DNA of 64,000 nucleotides. It comes from Elusimicrobiota bacterium (GTDB taxonomy: Bacteria; Elusimicrobiota; Elusimicrobia; UBA1565). The DNA is taken from positions 210,111 to 274,110 of the forward strand of contig JACPXC010000059.1 in NCBI GenBank assembly GCA_016196755.1. The letters run 5' to 3'. A program made the position numbers and the translations under genes. The notes under the pieces were generated by a model. The model searched no databases. It worked only from the letters and a program-made list of their open reading frames with translations, and was not told where the DNA came from. This document shows positions 17,066 to 24,829 of this stretch, one piece after another (the first letter of the stretch is position 1; the number at the start of each line of letters is the position of its first letter).

Positions 17066-17847
17066 ACGGGCAGCCCGTAGAGCGACCGCGCGTTGGCGGT
17101 CGTGGCGGCGGCCAAGGCCTCGGCGTCCACGCCGAAGGCCTCGGCCAGCCTCGCCGCCACGGCCGCCACATCGGCGGGCTCACAGCGCTTGCCGCGCTTG
17201 GACTGGGGGGGGAGATAGGGACTGTCGGTCTCGAGGACGACGGCCGAGAGCCCCGCCGCGACCAGCGCGCGCCGCAGAGGCTCGTTTTTGGGGTATGTCA
17301 CCGGCCCGTCGGCGCCCAGCGCGAACCCCAGGGCCGCGCACTCCTTCGCCTCGTCCTCCGTCCCCGAGAAGCAGTGCACCACGCCATGGTAGCGTCGCGC
17401 CGGACTTTTCCCGCCATAGCGCTCGCGCAGGACCGGCAGGAGGTCGGCGAATGCATCGCGGCAGTGCACGACGACGGGCCGGTCCGCGGCCTTTGCGGCG
17501 GCCAGCATCCCGCGGAACGCCTCGAGCTGGACGGGACGCGGCACGCTGCAGCGCGCGTAGTCGAGCCCCACCTCGCCCACCGCCACCACCTCGGGCGCCA
17601 TGGCGGCCAAGAGCTCGGCCTCCAGCCCCGGCCGCCACTGGGCGGCGTGGTAGGGATGGAGCCCCAGCGTACAGTAGACCCGGCCGGGGCGCAGGCGGCA
17701 GAGCGCCTTGGCCCGCCCCCAGTCCGCCGGAGCGTCGGCGATCTCGACTAAGGTCCCCACTCCCGAGGCCAGGGCGCGGTCGATGACGGCCTCGCGGTCC
17801 TCGTCGAAGCGAGCGTCGTTTAAATGGGCGTGGGTGTCGATGAGCAC
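17062..17847 (-). CDS. tatD: TatD-family metal-dependent deoxyribonuclease
   Basis: A 261-residue TIM-barrel hydrolase starting with GTG. The metal ligands are in place: DTHAHLND at residues 4-11, the Glu of GEVGLDY near 92, HCRDAF near 130, HCFSG near 157, and the final Asp in ETDSPYLPP near 206. TatD proteins are 3'-5' exonucleases implicated in DNA repair and RNA quality control. An intrinsic terminator lies just upstream, so the gene has its own promoter. Confidence 0.92.
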   Translation of the reverse strand: MLIDTHAHLNDARFDEDREAVIDRALASGVGTLVEIADAPADWGRAKALCRLRPGRVYCTLGLHPYHAAQWRPGLEAELLAAMAPEVVAVGEVGLDYARCSVPRPVQLEAFRGMLAAAKAADRPVVVHCRDAFADLLPVLRERYGGKSPARRYHGVVHCFSGTEDEAKECAALGFALGADGPVTYPKNEPLRRALVAAGLSAVVLETDSPYLPPQSKRGKRCEPADVAAVAARLAEAFGVDAEALAAATTANARSLYGLPV

Positions 17848-17870
17848 GTCGGACTCATCCTACAAAACGG

Positions 17871-17896
17871 GACCGCCCCCCGAGCGGGGGGCGGTC
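17871..17896 (-). terminator. Intrinsic terminator after the small basic gene
   Basis: A perfect 11-bp GC stem (17871-17881 with 17886-17896) and a GAGC loop. On the minus strand it is followed by CCGTTTT. It separates the 17919-18191 gene from tatD. Confidence 0.7.
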
Positions 17897-17918
17897 TTTG
17901 CGGGTGGCGTCGGGCGGC

Positions 17919-18191
17919 CTACTTCCCGAAGAACTTCCAGCGGCGCTCGTGGTCCTCCCGGACCGCGTGCCGCACCAAGAGGTGCTCCTTGACCTCCACC
18001 CAAGTGTCGCCCTCCTCGGCGACCGGGGCGGTCATCTCGTGCCAGAGCTTCTCGCTGCGCTCCTCGGCCTGCAGGCGGTCGAAGAGGAACGCGACTTCCT
18101 CGGAATCGAGCTTGTCCACCGGTTTACGCGCGCGGCGGACCGTCTTCTTGAGCTTGGCTGCCTTCCTGACCGGCGTCTTGCGACGAGCCAT
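17919..18191 (-). CDS. Small Lys/Arg-rich protein of unknown function
   Basis: A 90-residue protein. The ATG at 18191 is preceded by GGAGGTG, a good ribosome site, so a longer upstream reading is rejected. The first 30 residues are strongly basic (ARRKTPVRKAAKLKKTVRRARK), suggesting nucleic-acid binding; the rest is acidic and helical. No family recognised. Confidence 0.7.
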   Translation of the reverse strand: MARRKTPVRKAAKLKKTVRRARKPVDKLDSEEVAFLFDRLQAEERSEKLWHEMTAPVAEEGDTWVEVKEHLLVRHAVREDHERRWKFFGK

Positions 18192-18261
18192 CGACACCTC
18201 CGCGACAAGGTTTGGAACGTCCGTTAGTATTGGCCGCGAGGCTCCGGATTTCAAGGGGGGC

Positions 18262-19080
18262 CTACTCGTGGTGGCTCTGGCCGCCGGTCTCGGCCAAGGT
18301 GGCCAAGACCTCGTCGAAGACCGGGTTCTCGTGCCCGCCGATGAGCGTATAGCGCATCTTCTCGCCGACCACGTAGGCCTTGCGGAACTGGAAGGGCTTG
18401 GTGACCGTGACGATGAAGGCCGACATCCCGTTGACGACCGTGAGGCGCGACTCGTAGCGCGCCTTCTCGCCGTCGAGCTGGCGGATGACCCACTCCTGGA
18501 GGGTGTCGATCCCGATGAGCCCCTGCGGCACGCGCCGCGGCAGGATCTCGAGGCGGAGTATGCCGAGATGCTCGTAGAGGCCGTCGTTGATGAAATGCTG
18601 GGCGTCGGTGCCTTTACGGTACGCGTAGACGACCTCCATCGTCTTCTCCGCGTCCCGGAAAGAGCTGCGCGCCTCGTAGCCCGGCGGCAGCTTGAGGATG
18701 AACTCGTTCTGGCCGTGGAACACCGAGCCCTCGGAGGGCAGTTCGGACGGGGCGGCTGCGGGCGTAGTCCCGTCCTTGGGCTTTTGCCGACCCATGAAGA
18801 CCGAGAGCCCCATGAGGGCGAGTCCTCCGAGCAGCGCCCCGATGACCACGCCGCGGCGCGAGCGCTTGGTCTTCGAGAGCGGCACGGTCGGCGGCAGGGC
18901 GCCTGGCGGCGGCGGGGCCGGCACCGCCATGAGCGGCGGCATGACCGGCAGGGCCTCCTTCATCGCCGCGTCGACGTCGGCGTCGGCCACCCCCTGCTGG
19001 CGCAGGTGCTGGCGCAGGACGTCGGGCCCGTAGGCGCTCAAGTGCTGGCGGATGTAATCGACGACCTTCGGGTCGGCCAT
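18262..19080 (-). CDS. Membrane-anchored protein with N-terminal helical module
   Basis: A 272-residue protein. Residues 1-45 form a short helical module (YIRQHLSAYGPDVLRQHLRQQGVADADVDAAM) like the small DNA- or protein-binding helices often found at N-termini of candidate-phylum membrane proteins. A Pro-rich linker, one membrane helix (VVIGALLGGLALMGLSVFMG, about 78-97) and an extracytoplasmic domain of about 165 residues follow. That domain shows a FILKLPPGYEARSSF start like domains that deliver photosystem- or lipid-related proteins, but I cannot assign it. It starts two bases after the cyclase gene stops. Confidence 0.7.
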   Translation of the reverse strand: MADPKVVDYIRQHLSAYGPDVLRQHLRQQGVADADVDAAMKEALPVMPPLMAVPAPPPPGALPPTVPLSKTKRSRRGVVIGALLGGLALMGLSVFMGRQKPKDGTTPAAAPSELPSEGSVFHGQNEFILKLPPGYEARSSFRDAEKTMEVVYAYRKGTDAQHFINDGLYEHLGILRLEILPRRVPQGLIGIDTLQEWVIRQLDGEKARYESRLTVVNGMSAFIVTVTKPFQFRKAYVVGEKMRYTLIGGHENPVFDEVLATLAETGGQSHHE

Positions 19081-19081
19081 C

Positions 19082-20620
19082 CTATCGAGGATAGCCCGCC
19101 GACTTCGCCTTGTCCAGCTTGAGAGCGGCGGCGCTCTCGCGGGCGGCCTCGGGACCGCGGCCCAACTCGGCCAAGACCTCGGCGAGCCGTCGGCGGGTCT
19201 CGGCGTCGTCGGGGTCGAGCGCCGCGGCGCGCTCGAGGGCCTCCCGCGCGGCGGCCGTCCGGCCGCGGCCGCGCCGGCAGAGGCCCAGGTAAAACCAGGC
19301 GCGGGCGTCCTGGGGTTCGAGCGCCGCGGCCTTCTCGAGCGCCGCCTCGGCCTCGGGCCAGCGCTTTTCTGCGGCATAGGCCTTGCCGAGGTTCATCCAG
19401 GCCAGGCCCAGGCCGGGCTTGAGACGCACGGCGCGCTCGAGGGTCTCGGCGCAGCGCCGCGTCTCGCCCTTGTCGCAAAGGATCAGCCCGCGCAGGAACT
19501 GGTTGTACGGCGAGACGTCCGGCAGGCGCTTGAGATAGCCCAGCGCGCGGATCGGATCGCTCTCCCGGTAGAGGTCGGCCGCCGACAGGAGGGCCAGGGC
19601 CCCGGCCTCGTGCATGACCGCGTCCTTGGCGCCGAAGCCCGGGGAGGCCCCCTCGCGTACGGCGTCGGAGTCCATGTTGGCCCACATGCGCCGCTCGTCG
19701 GCCAACGTGACGAAGGAGCGCAGGCGAGTCTCCCCGCCCGAGGCGGCGATCTCGCCCCAGAGCATCATATGGGCCCCGGCGCGCTTGAGGATGGCGCGTG
19801 CCTCGGCGTGGGTGCGTGGCAGCTCGGCGTCGGGGAGCTTGAGGCTCATGACGGCCGCGTCCTCCTCCATGAGCTCCTCTAGCTTGTGGGCCAACAACGA
19901 CTGCAGGACCAGCCCGTCCTTGGCGGCCTCGCCCGCGCCGAGAAAGGGTGCCACGACGACGTTGAGGCGGGTGCCGGTCATTTCAAGCGGGGAGGAAGGT
20001 GTGCCCTGCCGGAAGGCGCTCCGGACCGCGAGGAGGGTCATTATAAGGAGCAGGGCGGCAAGCCAGGGCGCCGCGCGGCGCAGGCGCCTGGCCGGGGACT
20101 CCGCCCCGCCGCCGATCGCGAAGAGCCGGTGCCGGCCGGCGATGTTCTTGAGTCGGTGCTCGCCCATGTCGGCAATCTCGACGTCGAGCTGGGGGGCGAC
20201 CATGTCGCGCACGGCGCTCGAGAGGCAGATGCCGCCCGGCGGGGCCAGGGCCTGCAGGCGGGCCGCGATGTTGACCCCCGAGCCGAAGGCGTCGCCGTCC
20301 TTCTCGGTGACGTCGCCCACGTGGAGCCCGATTCGCACGACGAGGGGCTTGTCCCCCGGCCGCGCGGCGTTGCGGGCTTCCAGCGCCTCCTGCGTGGCGA
20401 TGGCGCAGCGCGTCGCGTCGACCGCGCTGGGGTACACCGAGAGGATGGCGTCGCCGACGAACTTTAGCGCCCGCCCGCCGTGGCGCGTGATGATCGGCAC
20501 GAGCAGGGAGTTGTGCTCATCGAGGAGACCGAGCGTCGCCGGCTCGTCCTCGGCCATCATCTTCGAGTAGCCGAAGATGTCCGAGAACATCACGGCGGCC
20601 AGGCGCTGCGTCGCGGCCAT
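19082..20620 (-). CDS. Class III nucleotide cyclase with TPR domain
   Basis: A 512-residue protein. The N-terminal class III cyclase domain (1-175) has metal-binding D14 (FSDIFGYS) and D57 (KFVGDAIL), purine-site K53, and the transition-state pair N117/R121 in GVNIAARL, so it should be active, most likely making cAMP. A membrane helix at about 190-210 is followed by a periplasmic-type region and several TPR repeats from about residue 370. Such fusions are common in bacteria with FHA or TPR sensing. A TACGAT -10 box lies six bases before the ATG, with no Shine-Dalgarno. Confidence 0.85.
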   Translation of the reverse strand: MAATQRLAAVMFSDIFGYSKMMAEDEPATLGLLDEHNSLLVPIITRHGGRALKFVGDAILSVYPSAVDATRCAIATQEALEARNAARPGDKPLVVRIGLHVGDVTEKDGDAFGSGVNIAARLQALAPPGGICLSSAVRDMVAPQLDVEIADMGEHRLKNIAGRHRLFAIGGGAESPARRLRRAAPWLAALLLIMTLLAVRSAFRQGTPSSPLEMTGTRLNVVVAPFLGAGEAAKDGLVLQSLLAHKLEELMEEDAAVMSLKLPDAELPRTHAEARAILKRAGAHMMLWGEIAASGGETRLRSFVTLADERRMWANMDSDAVREGASPGFGAKDAVMHEAGALALLSAADLYRESDPIRALGYLKRLPDVSPYNQFLRGLILCDKGETRRCAETLERAVRLKPGLGLAWMNLGKAYAAEKRWPEAEAALEKAAALEPQDARAWFYLGLCRRGRGRTAAAREALERAAALDPDDAETRRRLAEVLAELGRGPEAARESAAALKLDKAKSAGYPR

Positions 20621-20680
20621 GGTCCCATCGTAGCAAAGGGCCGTCCCGGAGGCCGCGCAGTGTCGTAGAATCGAGGAGAC

Positions 20681-20753
20681 GCCCTCGTAGCTCAGTGGTT
20701 AGAGCGGCCCGCTCATAACGGGTTGGTCGCAGGTTCGAACCCTGCCGGGGGCA
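20681..20753 (+). tRNA. tRNA with CAU anticodon (Met elongator or Ile2)
   Basis: A cloverleaf folds with a 7-bp acceptor stem (GCCCTCG with CGGGGGC), the D-arm AGCTCAGTGGTTAGAGC, anticodon loop CTCATAA and the T-arm GGTTCGAACC. CCA is not encoded. The CTCATAA and TTGGTCGC segments resemble tRNA-Ile2 that is read through lysidine, but a Met elongator cannot be excluded. A possible -10 box TAGAAT is at 20666-20671. Confidence 0.92.
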
Positions 20754-20802
20754 TTTCCTTAGGAAGAAGCGGCCGCTGGCCGCCGTAAATAAAGGAGAGC
20801 GT

Positions 20803-21648
20803 ATGCGCACCCGCGCCCTGATCTGCGTCTTGTTGCTCTCGCCCGCCGCCGCCCTCGCCGAGGGACCGGCCGGCTTAGACGCAAAGACGCGCCGCGCGCT
20901 GATCGAGGCGGTTTGCGAGGGCGAGAGCAAGCGGCCCGAGTATGGCGACGGCATCGCGGCCTGCCATCGGCCCTCCTACGCCGGCGGCGAGGAAGGCTCC
21001 GACGACGACGTCAACCTCGGGCCGGTGCGCCTGGGCAGCTTCACGCGGCCCGGCTCCAAGCAGGCCCTCGTGAACCTCGACGGCTGCGGCACAAGCAGCA
21101 GCAACTCCTGCGGGACCGTCCTGCTCGAGAGGGACGGTCCCGGCTGGAAGCGCGTCTACTTGGACAAGAGCGGCACCTTCTCCTGCCCGCAGACGTTCCG
21201 GGTCCCGAACGGCCGCGACCTCCTCATCTGCGAGCACTGGACCCTGTCCGGGTATGCAGCCATGTGGTGGGTGTCGTTCGGGCCGAAGGCCGCCGAGACG
21301 CACGACCTCTTCGAGCCCCTGTTCAGCAACAAGGTCTACGACGGCTGCGCGCCGGGGAAACTCATGTTTTCCCTGGAGCCCGGCAAGCCGCTCCGCAAAG
21401 ACGTCGACAGCGACGGTAGGCCCGACTTGGCTCTGCGGGTCGAAGGCCGGCGGTGGACGCCGGCGCGCGCCTCGGATTGCCCAGAACAGTTGTCTGATTC
21501 GGACGCGCGGCTCAAGAAGCACTCCAGACCCGAGGTCTTCGAGCTCGAGTTCATCGTCGGCGCGCCCGGCCTTCAGCCGACGCCCGCCACGGTCAAAGCC
21601 CTGGCGGCCATCGAAGCCCTGCAGGCCAGGAACTACGCCGACCGGTAG
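20803..21648 (+). CDS. Secreted protein of unknown function
   Basis: A 281-residue protein with a clear Shine-Dalgarno (AAAGGAG) and a signal peptide of about 19 residues ending ALA-EG. The mature part has eight or so cysteines (ACH, GCGTSSSNSCG, SCPQTF, ICEHW, GCAPG, DCPEQ), consistent with disulfides in the periplasm. A DVDSDGRPDLALRVEG segment looks like a single calcium-binding or FG-GAP-type repeat. No family is recognised. Confidence 0.75.
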   Translation: MRTRALICVLLLSPAAALAEGPAGLDAKTRRALIEAVCEGESKRPEYGDGIAACHRPSYAGGEEGSDDDVNLGPVRLGSFTRPGSKQALVNLDGCGTSSSNSCGTVLLERDGPGWKRVYLDKSGTFSCPQTFRVPNGRDLLICEHWTLSGYAAMWWVSFGPKAAETHDLFEPLFSNKVYDGCAPGKLMFSLEPGKPLRKDVDSDGRPDLALRVEGRRWTPARASDCPEQLSDSDARLKKHSRPEVFELEFIVGAPGLQPTPATVKALAAIEALQARNYADR

Positions 21649-21655
21649 GTCGGGT

Positions 21656-22528
21656 CTAGCTCAGGACGGCGCGCAGGGACGACCCGCGCCCCACGGCGCG
21701 CTCGGCCAAGGCCGGCAGCTCGAAAAACGGCAACGTCAGCAGCGCCGGCCAACCCACCCCGCCGGCGTTCGGCCCGCCGCCCGCGCGCAGGGCGTTCTGC
21801 AGGGAGAGCGACCACGACGAGGAGTCCGGCGTGGTGTCCACGGCCACCGACACGAAGCCCGCGCGCCGCGCCAGGGCCTCCAGCGCCGGCGGCGTGAAGA
21901 CGTATAGGTGGCGCGGGGCGTGCAGGCCCGACCAATGCGCGCCGAAGACGGAACGGCCGACGGCGTCGGCGTTCGGCGTCCGGATGAAGACCCGGCCGCC
22001 GGGGGCCAGGGCGCCCTTGAGCCGGGCCAGGAAGGCCCCGGGGTCGAGCAGGTGCTCCAAGACGTTGTTGGCGAGGACCCCGTCGTAGGGGCCGCCGAGC
22101 GGAGCCGACTCGAGGTCGCCGGCTGTAAAGGGGATCCCGTCGCGTTTTAGGAGCGGCGGCTCGTGCCAGTCAAAGCCCGCTATGTTCCGGTAGCCGAGCG
22201 CTTTGAGCCCGCGCAGGAGATGGCCGGCGCCGCAGCCGAGCTCGACGAGCCGGGTCCCGCGGTCGGGGAACTCCTTGGCGAGGTCCTTGGCCAGGCGGCG
22301 GCCCTGGATCCCCTTGAGCCGCGCGACGAAGCCCTCGGAGAGATACGGGCCGTAGTCGGCGGGGTAAAACGAGCGGACCGCCTCGGGGGTGGGGGCCGGG
22401 ACCTGGGCCAGCGCCCGGCAGACGGGACACTCGGAAAAGTCGGCGCGCGCCTGTACGCCGTGCTCGAGGTCCGCTACTCCTTTATAGAGGGGGCGCAGCT
22501 CCGCCTTACGGCAGAGGGGGCATTCCAT
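21656..22528 (-). CDS. SAM methyltransferase with N-terminal zinc ribbon
   Basis: A 290-residue protein. C3/C6 and C34/C37 form a CxxC...CxxC zinc-ribbon-like lead, then a class I methyltransferase fold: the SAM-binding motif LVELGCGAGHLLRG near 87-100, acidic position FDWHEP near 116, GVLANNVLEHLLDPGAFL, and GGRVFIRTPNADA. It resembles methyltransferases of lipopolysaccharide and antibiotic-sugar clusters. The ATG at 22528 overlaps the upstream gene by 23 bases. Substrate unknown; the neighbours suggest a lipid or glycan product. Confidence 0.85.
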   Translation of the reverse strand: MECPLCRKAELRPLYKGVADLEHGVQARADFSECPVCRALAQVPAPTPEAVRSFYPADYGPYLSEGFVARLKGIQGRRLAKDLAKEFPDRGTRLVELGCGAGHLLRGLKALGYRNIAGFDWHEPPLLKRDGIPFTAGDLESAPLGGPYDGVLANNVLEHLLDPGAFLARLKGALAPGGRVFIRTPNADAVGRSVFGAHWSGLHAPRHLYVFTPPALEALARRAGFVSVAVDTTPDSSSWSLSLQNALRAGGGPNAGGVGWPALLTLPFFELPALAERAVGRGSSLRAVLS

Positions 22529-23153
22529 AACCGACTTCGACACTCTCACCGAAGGGGCGCTCGTAGCCCTCGCGGCATACGCTGGTCGACTTGGGCACCG
22601 GCAGTTCGATGGGATAGGGCCGCTCGGCGGGAAGGCCGGCGGGCTTCGGGGTCTTGTCGTTGATAAAGCCGATGCCCTCGAAGTTCTTGAAGCCCAGCTT
22701 CCAGACCTTGAGGCGCCGCAGGCGCATCGGCACGTCCTCGTCCCAGGTGGCATAGAACCACTTGCGGGTCATCTCGTAGAAGAAGGGCTGGAGGAGGCCC
22801 AGGGGCCACGGCACCTCCATCCGGCTCTCCAGCGTGACCAGGCATTTCTCGCCCGGCAGGTCGCGGAAGGTGTACTCCTGCACCAGGGTGGCGAGCTTGC
22901 CGATGTGGATCGACTTCATCGTGTGGGGCGAGGTCAGGTGCGAGAAGTTCTTCGAGACCACCATGAAGGGGATGTAGGAGATGTTGAAGTGCCGCTCCGC
23001 GAAGCACCAGTTGTCCTTCTCGTCGTAGACGCGGATCTTCTTGTAGCTCTTGTAGTGCGTGCCGACCACGTGCTCGTGGTCGAAGTAGTTCCAGATGACG
23101 ATCTCGCGCGGGCACTCCATCTCCTGCTCGATCTTGGAATGGAGGGTGGCCAT
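22506..23153 (-). CDS. Rieske-oxygenase-like catalytic domain protein
   Basis: A 215-residue protein without a Rieske cluster of its own. Residues 22-33 read NYFDHEHVVGTH, which fits the N-x2-D-x2-H-x4-H mononuclear-iron motif of Rieske non-heme oxygenases: D25, H28 and H33. A plausible third ligand lies in ATWDEDVPMR (D138-D140), like the EDxP segment of that family. The hydrophobic middle fits an SRPBCC fold. The Rieske protein encoded 10 bases upstream would supply the [2Fe-2S] domain, so the two genes together look like one oxygenase alpha subunit split in two. Activity is inferred. Confidence 0.7.
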   Translation of the reverse strand: MATLHSKIEQEMECPREIVIWNYFDHEHVVGTHYKSYKKIRVYDEKDNWCFAERHFNISYIPFMVVSKNFSHLTSPHTMKSIHIGKLATLVQEYTFRDLPGEKCLVTLESRMEVPWPLGLLQPFFYEMTRKWFYATWDEDVPMRLRRLKVWKLGFKNFEGIGFINDKTPKPAGLPAERPYPIELPVPKSTSVCREGYERPFGESVEVGYGMPPLP

Positions 23154-23163
23154 GGGTTCGGTC

Positions 23164-23484
23164 CTAGGCGGACGCGCGCTCGACGAGTTGGACCATGATC
23201 GCGTCGCCCTCGACCTTGATAGTGTACTCGCGCAGCGAAAGTCCGCCAGGGCTGAGGCAGGCGCCGTCCTTGGCCGAGAACTTGAAGTTGTGCCACAGGC
23301 AGGTGAAGCAGCCGTCCTTCATCTTGTGGTAGCCCACCGGCCCGCCGAAATGGGTGCAGATGTTGCTCAGGGCCCTGATCTTCCCGTCGAGGCGGTACAC
23401 GAGGACGTCGTGGTCGTCGAGCCAGCGCGAGAACTGGCCGTGGGGCTCGAGGTCGCTAAGAACCCCGATTTTCTTGAATTCCAT
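23164..23484 (-). CDS. Rieske [2Fe-2S] protein
   Basis: A 106-residue soluble Rieske domain. The cluster ligands are C43 and H45 (CTHFGG) and C62 and H65 (CLWHNF), with the usual spacing. The ATG at 23484 is preferred; TACAAT lies eight bases upstream, and the gene also overlaps the end of the preceding glycosyltransferase by 29 bases. Stand-alone proteins of this size serve as ferredoxins of dioxygenases. Here the catalytic-domain gene directly follows, so it may be the missing N-terminal half of that oxygenase. No reductase gene is in the window. Confidence 0.88.
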   Translation of the reverse strand: MEFKKIGVLSDLEPHGQFSRWLDDHDVLVYRLDGKIRALSNICTHFGGPVGYHKMKDGCFTCLWHNFKFSAKDGACLSPGGLSLREYTIKVEGDAIMVQLVERASA

Positions 23485-24787
23485 CCTTCTCGATTGTATC
23501 AAAACGCCGCGCGGCAACCGCCGCCGCGGCCCCGACGGCCAAGAGCGGCACGCAGGGGATGCGGTAGCGATAGTAGCCCTGCGAGCTCGAGAAGGCCAGG
23601 AAGTAGCCCAGGATCAGGCCGAGGAAGGCGGCCTCGGCGCGGCGCCGCTCTCGCCAGAACCTGAGCAGCCCCGCCGCGCAGAGGAGGTAGAGGGCGGCCA
23701 AAGCGGCCATGTAACCCAGCTGCAGGGGGATGAGCCACGGGTAGCGGCGCAGCAGGGCCACCGTCCCGCGCCCCGAGGCCTTGACCCGGTACTCCGCGTC
23801 GATGCCCTCGGGCCGGCCGGCCCACTGCGGCAGCATCTCCAGGCCGGTGCCGGCCAGGGTCTTGAGCAGGCCCCAGGAACAGTAGCGCACGAGCAGGAAC
23901 GGATGGGCGCCGATGACGCGGGCGCCGACCCGGCCGTAGACCTGGCTGCGCTCGGCATCGCTAGCGTAGCCCCCGGGATGCTCGGCGTCGGCGACGGCCT
24001 GGAGCTCGAGGTCGCGTTCCTTGACCGTACCGCCCAGGCGCAGAGACTCGATCCCCGCGGCCATGTAGCTCAGCATCGCCACGCCGCCCACCCCCGAGAA
24101 CGCCGACACGCCGGTCGCCCTAAAATTACGTGCCATCCAGGCCCCGGGCAGGAGGTAGGCCGCGAGCAGGAAACAGGCCGCCGCCTTGCGGTCGCGCCGC
24201 CAGACCCAGACCAGGGCCACGGGCAGATGGAAGCTCAGCGGGCGGACCAGAGCGCCGACGCCCCAGAGCAGGCCGCAGAGCGCCGCGCCCTTGAGGCCGG
24301 GCCGCTCGATCTGGTCCCAGGTGCGGACGAAAGCCGCGACGACCAAGAAGACGAACACGGTCTCGCTGAGGAGCATGGGGGTGTGGAATATGGTCACGAG
24401 GTCCAGCGCCACGGCCAAGGCGCCCACAGCCGCGGCCAGTCGCCCCCAACGGGGCTCGAGCCAGCGCCACAACAGGACCGCCGTCGCCGCTCCGATCAGG
24501 CACTGCGCCAAGGCGGCCGGCAGTACCGGCGCGTCAAAGAGCGCCACGAAAGGCGCCAGGAAGAGCGGATAGCCGGGAGTGCGGAACGTGTTGGGCACAA
24601 ACGGCTCCGGCCCGGTCGAGAAGACGCCGTGGTCCAGCATGTTGCCGGCCAGCGCCAGATAGCCCACGCCGTCGATGGGGACGAAGCGCGCGGGGTCGCC
24701 CGCGGCCAGAAGCCAGAGCCCCAGGCGCGGGGCCAGCGCCGCGGCCCAGAGCCACCAGGGAGCGCCCAAAAGCATCCCTTTGCGCAT
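23456..24787 (-). CDS. PMT/ArnT-type (GT39-like) membrane glycosyltransferase
   Basis: A 443-residue protein with about ten to twelve membrane helices. The first periplasmic loop carries the acidic-to-Tyr motif expected for GT-C enzymes (FVPIDGVGYLALAGNMLDHG, D near 39). A typical NTFRTPGYPLFLAPF segment follows, with further loops (LLSETVFVFLVVAAFVRTW). GT-C enzymes transfer a sugar from a polyprenyl-phosphate donor to protein or lipid outside the membrane. The divergent neighbour is a DPM1-like enzyme that could make that donor. The two promoters share a 42-base gap. Confidence 0.82.
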   Translation of the reverse strand: MRKGMLLGAPWWLWAAALAPRLGLWLLAAGDPARFVPIDGVGYLALAGNMLDHGVFSTGPEPFVPNTFRTPGYPLFLAPFVALFDAPVLPAALAQCLIGAATAVLLWRWLEPRWGRLAAAVGALAVALDLVTIFHTPMLLSETVFVFLVVAAFVRTWDQIERPGLKGAALCGLLWGVGALVRPLSFHLPVALVWVWRRDRKAAACFLLAAYLLPGAWMARNFRATGVSAFSGVGGVAMLSYMAAGIESLRLGGTVKERDLELQAVADAEHPGGYASDAERSQVYGRVGARVIGAHPFLLVRYCSWGLLKTLAGTGLEMLPQWAGRPEGIDAEYRVKASGRGTVALLRRYPWLIPLQLGYMAALAALYLLCAAGLLRFWRERRRAEAAFLGLILGYFLAFSSSQGYYRYRIPCVPLLAVGAAAAVAARRFDTIEKDGIQENRGS

Positions 24788-24829
24788 CGGCTAGCCTACA
24801 AAATCGGGAGGATTTGGTATCCTCGGCCC

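Noticed and set aside
23456..23484. Frameshift joining the glycosyltransferase and the Rieske gene
   Set aside because: The glycosyltransferase ends naturally after its last helix and the Rieske protein has its own -10 box and start; a 29-base overlap is ordinary here.
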